Positions 27,301 to 39,300 of a stretch of DNA of 64,000 nucleotides are shown here, one piece after another. Source of the DNA: Psococerastis gibbosa (Eukaryota; Arthropoda; Insecta; Psocodea; Psocidae); NCBI GenBank assembly GCA_963971405.1, contig OZ020492.1:806001-870000 (forward strand), read 5' to 3'. Both the position numbers and the translations under genes were made by a program. Numbering within the stretch: position 1 is the first letter of the stretch; each line of letters starts with the position of its first letter. Under the pieces are notes generated by a model. It searched no databases, had not been told where the DNA came from, and saw only the letters and a program-made list of their open reading frames with translations.

Positions 27301-30300
27301 CAAGTTCTGTGTCCTCCGGAGCCTTATTTCATATCTCCCCCTACCAGAAAACAGCTCTGTAGGGCTGTTTAGAAAAGGAAAGCGTGAGCTGGATCCGGTG
27401 TCAAATAATTCGCTTGCACCAATAAATGTCTTTCTTCTGGAGCCTTACTTCACAACGTTAATACCTTTTCTATTTTCAGCTGATTGTTGTACCACTTTTG
27501 TTATTTGTTGGATTTCCTCTTGCCCTCAAAATTGCTCCAATCATTATTGTGAGTAGACCAGTTTCATTAAAAAGAGTACATTATTAACATTAACGACTAC
27601 ATTATTCGCTGCGCACCAATCAATATAGATTGCAACTCAAGAAGAAGATTGCTATCGCAGATTGCGAAATATGTGTATATTTATACTTAGGTCCGGCATT
27701 CACGGACGATTCGAATGCCAGTGATTCGCTGAGAAATTTGTAATGGAAGAATGCGGTGGTACAATACCCCAAAGTTTACATCAGCTGGTAATTCACGGAC
27801 TTAACGCTGCTTTGCGGTATTCCACTCCATAAGCCAGCTAAAAACTTCTGAAGCGCATTCGGAAATGTTTTTTGCACCAACCAATCACCAACCCATTTGT
27901 TTCCGTAACAAGTCGCCAGCGGAACGCTGGCTTTCGTGTTTACCAGGCCTTATGATAACTGCTGCGTATGGAGTCCTGGCCGATCCCATGGGGGGTGGCT
28001 ATCAATAGCTAATTCAGTTGATTGTAACTCACGGCAACTGCAGGGGAGAGAGGAGGGACCAATTACTCCTTGTTTGTGTCAGCAGTCAGAAACACTGGCA
28101 GTATACCACTCCTGCTTATAAGTATTCGTTTGCATTCTGTTAATTTTATGACAAAAGAATTGCTTGCACATCATACTGTTTTATTTTTGTTCCTTTTATT
28201 TTTTATTTTTATTTCTTTATTTTTGTAGTTATTGAATTTAATATACACTATTCAAAATCACGGAAACTTTATTGTTTCCTAAACTAATACCATTTTCATT
28301 AATTAATTTATTTTTTTATTTTTATTTTTGCAGCCACAGATAATACTTTTTAAAGTTGCAATGAAGATCAGCGACAGGGTTAAACTCCTTATGAAGGTAC
28401 CTATATATGGTTTTAATAGCCTAAATTCTGTAGATTCGAAATAGGTAGGCTATAAAATGGCATGCTGGTTTTACCTGTCTAGCACTGCCCAAATACCAAA
28501 TTGTAAGTAAATTTAGTACCGTATGTATAACCTATGTTTAATCAAGAACGTCGTGTACTCCCCTTGAGATTATATTATGTGTAGCCTATTTCAAACTAAA
28601 GCAGACAAATGTGCAGAAAACGTAGGGATGTATTTATACTATTTTTTGGCATTTGAATTTGTTTTTTTGAAAATAAAGGGTACGTACAAGTACCCTAGTG
28701 GATTGTTTAGAATTTCGGCATAACCTACAGGTAGCAAACTTATTATGGCATACTCCGATTTGAAAGTCCTTGTCTACATTGTGTTATTGTTTTTATTTTA
28801 GCATTTTAACATTTGATACCTACTGGACGCATTTTATAAGTTTTGTTTTTTTAGATAGGTAACCAACACGTCAAACCGCATACGGGCCATTGCCTTGCAG
28901 TATTTTTATTAGTTGTAATAAATTGTAATTGCTGTCGGTATGAATATTATAATTAAAAAAAATATATAATAATACTCGCAAGGAGTCATTACGGTCAATA
29001 GACGATTTTTTTTAAACCTTTCTATTGATGCTTTCAAACTTCAGCTTTTCTCTGGGAGACGACGTTGGTAATGCCGTCTCACTTTCAGCCTTTCTCCACC
29101 ACACAGAGCTTCTAAAAGCGATATAACTACTAAGAAAACTTGGCGCATATGCCACAAGTATGGCCTCGCGCCCTTAAATTAATAAAAAAATAAAAATAAA
29201 ATAAAAATAAAAATAAAACTTCAGGTAGCCTATAGTTTTAAGTGCTAAATAGAGTAACAAAACCGAATAGCTTACTTTCGAAAGCAAAGTTTTAGTTTTG
29301 AATAAAAAATTATTTTTTGGTTATTGGTAATCCGTCTCCAATGCGTTGCACACCATAACATTATTACTGTGCAGTATTATATTGGTGTGTGTGCATTATA
29401 TATTACGCAATTGTCCCATCAATCATTCCTGTGCTTTAGAATAGGGAAGATAGAGACAGCCGAATTTTAACCGTTGGGTAATTTTTTGCCATGGAACTAC
29501 AGCACTCATAATTATCTAATAAGTAACTAAACAATTGATGAGTATAAAAGCATGTACGGGTTCACTCGCACCATTCATTTGATTTTGTTATAATTTCAGG
29601 TAAAACAGCTGAATTCTAAAATATTAGATTCGGTATGTTAATCGACGTTTTTTTCCGATTATGCGACTAGCCGCTTGCATATAACACTGAGAAATAGAAA
29701 TTAGAAATATGTGTAAAGCGTATTATACGAAAATATTAGTTTTGATCATTTATAGACCACTTTCCAAGTTCATAAAACACAATTTCATTTGAAAAAATGC
29801 TAAATTCATTTTCTAAAATCAAACAGACTCCAAAAAAATAAATAATTAATAATTTCAATAATTTTTTTTCAGCCATTGATCCCCAAGCTACCATCCGCTG
29901 CCAAGATTTTAACGGTATAACAACTTTTTCTATAATTTTAGACTATTAATGCTCAAACTAACGAAATTATACTAAATACTGTACAATATTCGTAGTGTTA
30001 CGCTCTAGGCCTAACACCAGAGCATTTGCTGATCTTGGCCTAAACTCATGGCTAAGAACAAACAACAAACATCTGTTTTGGTTTTGTAAATGTTATATCG
30101 TTCGACACGTATGTCCTAGCCATAAAATACGAACCTTGGGTTCGAATAGACAGAGCTGATAACACCGAACAAGCTAACCTCCTAACAATGAATGAGTAAG
30201 TAAGTTATCATGCAGCCCCCTAAGTAACTAAGTGCCCCCTCTCCCCCAAGTCGTAATATTGTCCCCTAAGCTATTATGTTGTCCCTTTAGTTACCAAGAT

Positions 30301-33300
30301 TCACTATCAGTTATTAGTACTATCATACAAAGTTATAATTTCCGTCAGTCCACTCAGAATAGACTAATCCATAGAAGGTCCCAATTAGATAATATAGACC
30401 CGTAGAAACTCAAGAAACACAAGAATTGTAGGTAAAATAATCAGTGGGGTGCTGAGTCCGCTTTTCTTTGAAGATGATGGGGTGAGACCTTAAATTCCTA
30501 TAATATGAATTTCATACAAAGTAATACAATTACCAACAATATGAAAGGGATGCTTCCTATAATTGATATTGACAGAACAGATATGTTGCCTTGTTGATAT
30601 TAAAATTTACTCTTGTATTTTCATTAATTAATTCTATATCTCAATTCAAACACGAATGAGAATGTCTTTGACGACGATTTATTATAGCTTATTAATTAAT
30701 AAGTTCTTCAATTTCAGAGCATTGGCAATCCTAATAAGTCAGTCGAATTCTTACATTTTGACCATCAAAGAGTTGGCTTTGTTTGATAATAAATCAAATT
30801 GTTTTAGCCTCTGTTTTGAGACTGACATAATTTAATTTATTCCAAGGCAGAGTGCACCATTCCAAAAGACAGAATAATTCTGAATAATTCATCTGATGAA
30901 CAAGAGAACTTATATTTGGCTCAGTACCTACGTCCTATGACCTTTTCCCCTCACGAGAAGACAGGGATGATAAGGTCCCCCTTCTGTGATCAATCTTGTG
31001 TTTTATACTGATGGGTCACTCAAGAATGATTCTGCCGCCACCGGAGTGTTTTGGGATGATCTTGATATCAGAATCTCACTGCCTCTAGGCAAATTTATTA
31101 CAGTTTTCCAAACCAAATTCGTACAATTTTCAAAGCAATGAGAAACTGCAGTGACTGTGCCGTTAGAGAGAGAAGGATTATTATCTGCTCAGATAGTCAA
31201 GCTGCCATACAATCTGGACCTATTGTAAAATTGCAGCTTGTCCAATTGCAAACATACCAAACCGTTGCTACATACAATACTGTCGAATTAATTTGGGTTC
31301 CTGGTCATAGTGGTTTTCAAGGAAATGTCTCGTCTAGAATTGGAGCTACAACTCATTGGATCAGAACCCATACTCCCAATTTCCTGGGCAACTACTCTAG
31401 TGTTCATTTCAGAGCATATAGAAAGGAAATTTCAATGGTTGGAGGAAACTGCATGTCTTCATTCGAAGAGCCTCATTATCAACATCCGGACACCAAAAGG
31501 GCTAAGAGTCTTCTGGAATTGGATAGAACACGCGCGCGTCGGGTGATATCCCTGCTCACTGGTCACGAGAATTTCAGGCATCACCTCACCCGGACTGGTC
31601 TGCAAGTGGACAATATGTGCCGATATTGTGCGATGGAGGTCGAAAGTAGGCACTGGCGCATGGGTAAAAACGTACTTGTGTGGTCGAAGACACACTAATG
31701 GGAATTGACCTGAATAAATTCCGCAGCTCTCCTAATCTTTTGCCCACAGTAATTTCTTTGCAAAAAAAATCAAAGACAATTGATTTTAGGATTTTAATTT
31801 TCTGTGCATACAGTATCTAAAACTGGCCTGTATTTTTTTTTGGCCACAGCAATTTTGAGTAATCGCTAAAAACAAAATATCAACATATTTATACAAACGT
31901 TTATTATCTGGTTTTAGAAAATTATCCGCGAAATAGAAAGGAATTATCCTGATCTGGTAAGTCTGTTTAATAGGGGAAAAAAAGGTGAAAGTTCCCATGG
32001 AAAAAAAATCCAGCCCCTGGACAAGTTCCCGGAAGGCAGACTAACTAATTTAAAATCAATGAATAGCTCACAATGTAACAGAAAGTTTAAAATAATTAAA
32101 TTAAGTTTAATTTGATTTCCTTGAAACCAGTTCATGGAGAATATGAAAAAAGGAGAAGGTTCCTATGAAAAAGAAAGAAAGATAAGTCCAGCCCCTGGGC
32201 AAGCTCCTGGAAGGCCGGCAAACTAATTTGCTATTAATAAAATGAAAGAAATATTTGTATCTTGCGAAACCATGTCATCATAATGTAGGTAGCTCACAAT
32301 GTAACAGACAGTTTGAAATAATTAAATTAAGTTTAATTTGATTTCCTCGAAACCGGTCCGGTGATCTAGCCCCTGGAGAATCTGAAAAAAAGGTGTAGGT
32401 TCCAGAGAAAAAGGTGCAGGTTCCTATGAAAAAGAAAGAAAGAAAATTCTAGCCCCTGACCAAATTCCTGGAAGGCAGGTAAACTTATTTGCAATTAATA
32501 AAAGGAAAGAAATATTTGTATTTGCGAGACCATGTTATCATAATATCGCTCACAATGTAACAGATAGTTTGAAGTATTAAATTTAATTGGATTTGATTTT
32601 CCCGAACCGGTGCGCGGATGCATTTCCTGGAAAATCAGACTAAATGGTGCAGGTTCCAATAAAAAAAGGTCGAGGTTAAGTTCTTGGAAGGCAAGCAAAC
32701 TAACTTACGATCAATGAAATGAATGAAATATTCGTATTTAGCGAAACTGCTTCATCATAATTATAGAGCTCACAAAGTAACAGATAATTTGAAATAATTA
32801 AATTTAATTGGATTTGATTTTCCCGAAACCGATACGCTGATGCATTTCCTGGAAAATCAGACTAAAAGGTGCAGGTTCCAATAAAAAAAGGTCGAGGTTA
32901 CGTTCTTGGAAGGCAAGCAAACTAACTTACGATCAAATGAAATCAAAGAAATATTTGTATTTAGCGAAACTGCTTCATCATAATTATAGAGCTCACAATG
33001 TAACAGATAATTTGAAATAATGAAATGAAATTAAATTTGTTGTACCCGTAACAGCTGCCATTGCTAAATAGGTTTCATTAGATGTGTGTTCGAAACTCTG
33101 CTGTCAATTTTTTTATTTTAATAATCGTACATTTTTGAATGTTATTATTAACTTATTAAGCCTTTTCTTAAATTATAATTAACTGATTTCAGCCAAACTT
33201 GACGATTTAGATGATGCAATTTGCATGTTAAATCCTGTTTTTTAAACGTAGATCTTTTTTTTTTAAACTTTGTTCTTTGAGATAAATAGCATTATTAATG

Positions 33301-36300
33301 GAGATCTATAAATAATTCTTTACCGGACATATTCTCAAATGTTCTGTTATATTATATATTATTTTAATCTGAAATTTCAGTCTCCGGTATTGTCACCATT
33401 AGTGGATACTATAAATGAAGAACTCCCGGACTTGGTAACTAGTATATTAAACTTTTGTAGACTACCTATTGATAACTATATTTCTGTAAGCTAGTCCGTA
33501 GTCTTAGGGCAATGCCAACTTCCAGAAACTTTCCTTCATGTAAATATAGCTTGGTCAAGTCGACAGTAAACCCAAGTTTACCTTAATGACAGTTTTTGCT
33601 TAGTTCATTTCAATCGTACCAATAGCACTTGATAAGTTGATAAGTAGATCAGCTCGGATTCTACTGTATCATAATCTACCTGCAGCTGTGAAAGCCTTTA
33701 AAATGCGATTGACCTATTCAGTCGCCTCTGTCGGTTAGTATGATGAGTTAGGATGCGTCTACGATCAGGGCCGTAGCTTGGGGGGGGGGGGCAGGGGGCT
33801 CAGCCCCTCCCCAAACGTTCTGTCGCGCCCCCCAAGAAGGATTAAAGTAAAGGACACTTAACAGTTAACACTATTGGGCTTTGAAAAGGAAAGGGTGGAA
33901 ATTTTAGACCTCGAAGAGTTTTGTAGAAATTTTAGCAAAACCAAAACACGACGGCTGCAATTGTATTGATTTTTGGACAATGATTATTTGTAATTGTTGA
34001 TTTATAGGCCTACCTAGCCCATTGTCAATTTGTTTTTAAAAAAATGAAGGGACAATTTTTTTTAACTACAAATAAAACTTGTATTTATTTATTTTCTTGT
34101 TTTGAGAAATGACAATATGTGATGCAACTCAAAACCGGGGGGCTATGCCCGTAGCCCCCCCCCCCCAGAATTTCTGGTGACAAAGACGTCGATAGTCAGT
34201 GATAGCTTTAATCGATGGTACAATCTCAACTGTACTGCTTGCAAAATTCGTAAAGCCTCACTAATTTGGGCCTATTTATCCATTTTTTCACCGGGAGGGA
34301 CCCCCGGACCCCCCTTTCTCCAGGGTGAAAATGCGGAAAACCTCACTACTTTGAACCCATTTGTCCATTTTTTTTTCTCCGGGGGAGAGCCCCGGACCCC
34401 CTTCCTCCGAGTTATAGTATGCGTAATACCTCACTAATTTGGGCCCATTTATCTCTTTTTTTCTCCAGGGGAGACCCCCGGGCGCCCCTTTCTCCAGGGG
34501 ATAAAGTGCATAAAACCTCACTAATTTGGGCTTATTTATCAATTTTTTTTCTCCGGGGGATGGAAGCCATGGGGTCCTCCAGCCCCCCTTCCCCCAGAAA
34601 TTTTGGTAATTTACGCCAATGGGTACATAGTTAGATTGGTGAGACCTATATCTCATGTTTACCATACCATAATGGCTTGGATTCATGGATATTAGCTTAG
34701 ATCTGATTATGACAACCCAAAAAACCTAGCCCCCCAAAAGGTTAACCAGCCCCCCTAATGCTTTTCTCAGCGCTACGGCCCTGGTCTACGATCGCATGGC
34801 GTGATGAGACTTGCACAAGCACAACCATGCTACCAATTCAATTTTATTTTACCTTGCCATCGAAGCCGATCTTCATATAATAATTATAATGAAAAAAATT
34901 ACGTTTCGGTTATCTTACCCATTGGTTTCTTTCCATTCACAGTCCATAAGAACTGGATCATCTTCCTTTTCAGAAAGTAATTCATTTAGAATCATCCACA
35001 ATAGGGGTTCTTAAATCTTTTATGCAAAAGAAGCGGCTTCTTTCTTTACTTTACTTTACTTTGGTACTTTACTTTACTCGAAAAGAGCTTATAGCGAACA
35101 ATGCATTGGCTGATTTGTGATCTGCATTAGCTGACAGGCTTGCTCACACATAATATTGCAGTTCTTTCAATATTCATGTGCGCTGTTGTACGAATTTTAT
35201 ATTGTATTTTATTGAAATAAATGATTACTTTTTTTTTGCAGAATATATTAACTTTCCTGGCTTATGTGTTCCATATTACAGTTCAACCACAGGTATTTCA
35301 ACTTTTCTATACATTGCTGATTTATTTTCATTTTCTAAAAATGATTTATGCCCAATTTAAGCGTTACTGTATTATAATTTAAAAATTCATAGAAGGCTAA
35401 GTATGGCACCAATTGAAATGACAAACATACCCAGGAAATTATTTTTCACATTTATGCACGATGTTAAAACACACCAAGAAGACTAAATTCAGCTGCTTTA
35501 TCATATATCTAGCGTATGCAAGAAAGAACAGCAATTAATCTCTGTTAACAAACAATTTATAAATTATAATAACGAAGGCTTTCACAGCCGGAGCCTAATA
35601 AGGGGAAAGAAGAATGCAGCACCGAACCATACCTGCACCAACTCTGTCAGTTGCTACGGTACCTCCGCGATACAACCTTAGAAGTGTACGTGTACGTACT
35701 AAAGATGTCGACCGCAGTTATTGACGAAATGTTTGGAAGCCTACTTTCAAATCGACCACGGCCTATTATCCCGGATTCTTCTGTCCCGTTATTAATTTAT
35801 AATTTAATTCTTACTCCGATTTAATTCGCGTAAGTTAAATAATACTCACTAGGGCTTATAAATGTAGGATATTTGAATTAATTATATCTTTGTAAATATT
35901 ACTTAAAACATTAAAAAACACGACCGGTTTCGACCTTATGTCATCCTCAAGGTTACTAAGTAAGTAAGTAAGTTATTCTATAGCGTTGATGCTACGACTG
36001 CTGAAGGTTTTTAATTTACTCCTTTCAGAACTACATACTTAGTGCAACCCCTTTCCTATTTACACGAACTGTGGTAAGATTTTATTTTTCTCATGTAACT
36101 ATATTACTATTACAATGAACTAATAATGACTTTTGCTTCATTACTGAACTAAGTTAGTGGCGTTAGGGCTATAAAGCCTTCTCTAGCGTTTGACAGAGCA
36201 CCGCCTGCTTTACATGTCCTACGAAGCAAGGCCAGAACAAGTAGCAAGCGAATTAAAACTGAGTCCGTGCCTCTACACTACATTTTCTGGCTATAATTTA

Positions 36301-39300
36301 TACAGTGAATGCCGCCCACCCATGCCACCAAGTGGAATCCGATGGGAAAAATTTGACGAAAAAAAAAAATTTTAATATACTTCCAACAATTTTTTTTTTC
36401 ATTTTGATTTTAAACCATGCGAATCATTTGATATCTGACTGTACTAATACTAGTAGCTAACCGAAATTAGAGGATATAGAAAAATCTATACATGGCGGGA
36501 TTTGAACCCAAGCTCTATGCCTTGCTGGGCATTGACTTAACCGCTGGACGAAGACCCGGTAAGGAATAGGTCGTGGGTTCGAATCCCGACAAGTGTAGAA
36601 TTTTCTAGATCCTCTAATTTCGGTTATCATGAGGATGTTGCCTCTTCAACCTAAGTTAGTTTAATGTCGGTATTATATACCATATACGTATGCTAGTAGG
36701 TACTTAAATTTACGTTTCAATAGTCCCTCTGCCTTTGGGATTAACGTAATACCGCGGTATATTCAATTGTTTGAAACAACTGACTGCAACGGGAAATCGA
36801 GATTGATAAATCCTCGGCTACATTTTTGGAGAGTTTTTCATTTTTTCTCCCTTACATATAGACACATGTATTAAAATTAAAATTATTATATTTTAAAATT
36901 CTACCAGTACATTTTAATGCTTATTAGTATTTCCTTCAATCATAAAATAATGCAACCATTCTCTTGTATTCCAAAAATTTACTAATTTGCATTTCCCCCT
37001 CATATTTTCACAACGTCACGTGACAACTTACTAATGCGGCAAAAAAAACCGGTATTATGTTAATCCCAAATAGCCGTAATAGGGCTGAAAATTGAATTAA
37101 AACCTCTAAACTTATGGTAAAAGTAAAAATGCCAAAAAGCCCTTTGAGGTGTAGACTTGAGGACACAGAAGATATTCTCTCTAGAAAGCTGCTCTTGCAG
37201 TCGGAGTGGCAATTTTAATAATTTTATTTATTTATTAAATTTAGTTTTCAATTAGCCCTTGAGGATCGTACTGTAGGGTAAACACACTATCCAGATAACC
37301 AGTCCTCCGCTGTATGTTTGGTTGTGCGCCTGTGGTTTGGCAAAATGTATTTATTCATTTTATTGTAAATATCGTACACTTATTGACTTTAGCCAACGGC
37401 TATACCATGTTGAATCTCCCAGAGCAAAACCTGTTCTAAACTGCAGCAAACTCGGTAGTGTGGTCAGCATTGGCAGGGGAACATGGTGGGACATGATAAC
37501 TTAGACTACTAGTCAGTCTAAGTGCGTGTTGAGTCCCAGACCCCAGTCACCTCTGAATTAATCGTGTGACTGTACTATGTTCCCCAAGGGGTTCGGATTC
37601 CACTCAAAGTATAATCAGGAGTTCTATACTGTCAGTGAACTCCCCTTCCCCCTGAGGTGAAGGTGTCTGCCCTTAGGGTGCCTCAAGTTAATTAACAGAC
37701 TCCCACCCCGGCTGGCTGTGTTGTATGATGCCCTAGACTTAGGGTGAGTCTGAGGTCCTATACAAAACTTAATCCTAACTTAACCTAAACACGCCATACA
37801 ATAGGAGTATGAGACTTACCCCAAAGAACAAGGCGAGGTTGACTTGTATTAGGTAGATACATTCGTCACATCATGAATGCTCCGGCCTTATTTACGACCT
37901 CTGGATCGCTTCCGTCCCTCCGAGCCTGATCTCGTCCCCCTGCTCCCGTCTTCTGCTATACAATGCTTACAACTAGACTCTCAGTGTCAGCGTTCGTCAG
38001 CAGGCCCGAAGTAGGTGATGCCATCCAGAGGCGTACCACTGCCATCGGCTTACACTCATGCCAATATAGATATCAAATTTTTTTTATATATACGACAGCT
38101 AACAGGGTTGAATAAAAACAGAACTGCTGTAAGCAGACGTTTGAGAACAAACAAACGACTTAGGTAGCAGAATATAATTTTATTTCTTCTATCTTATTTC
38201 AGAGAATCTTCTTCAGCTCACTTGTTGCGCTAGCTTTTCTTCCATATTTGGTGGTAGGTTACAAGAAAAAAAAAAAAAAAACATTGTGACGCGAAAACCC
38301 AATGATGGTTTAGGCGTGAGGGGCTGGTAGATGATCCTCTCTATTGGGATGTTGTGGTGAGCAACACGCCCGGCTACCACGGTTTTCCCCTACCTATGAA
38401 GCTAAGGTGCCTATCAGCCATTTTTCCTTTAACGTCGGAACAGGATCATAGACCTTCCATTTTGTATTCCAATCGTCTACCAACAGGGTTAAACGCAGTG
38501 CCCCAAAAGGGAATTACATCGACGCTATCTAGCGAAACGTCGAAAATCAAAAATCAAAATGCTCATTCAGCTTCGATGGCATAGTGGTAGCTTGTTCGTA
38601 CTTCATGCGAGTCTCTACACATCATGCGATTGGTCACCTGTCGTAAATCAACACAGGTATTACCTACAGAGGTGACTGAAGAGGTTATTCGGATACATTC
38701 ATTGAATTGTTTGTATCTTTAAAATAATAATAATAATTTTTTTCCAGCCTATCATAACTCCTTCTGTTCTGCCTATATTAATGTATCTAACACTGGTAAG
38801 AATGCTTACAATTATAATTAATTTATGGTGTAATTTATTTAGTCAATGGATTTATTGCTGAAAAAAAATGCATAAAACTATTGGAGCACATGAAGCCACC
38901 CATGGATGTGGAAGGAGTAAGACGTCTCTTCCACAAGCCTCTTCCATCCATTAGAGAAACGAACGTTAGAGAGATTGAAATTGAACGGAAACAGGATTCT
39001 CTACTTTGTCGGGGTAGTGCTGACCAGTCTATCCATACCAAACACTGCAGCACTTCTTCAATTTGTTATATCTTCTTTCTCAATTTTACCTGTAGAGGCT
39101 ATCTACAAATTACTACACCCAGGGACGGATCCAGCCCATTTTGGGAAATAGAAGAAACAACGATTAAATATGACCGTAATAAATAAACTTACAATTGATT
39201 TATTATTTTTTTTTGGGGGGGGGGGGTAGCTTGTATCCGTAAATGCCTACACCAGTATTGTTGCTTTGTGAGAATAGCAGCATTGATTTCGGAAATTGTT

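Noticed and set aside
34177..34686. Open frames on both strands with GGxPGPP-like repeats
   Set aside because: They are translations of the 87-bp tandem repeat inside a hAT-like element.
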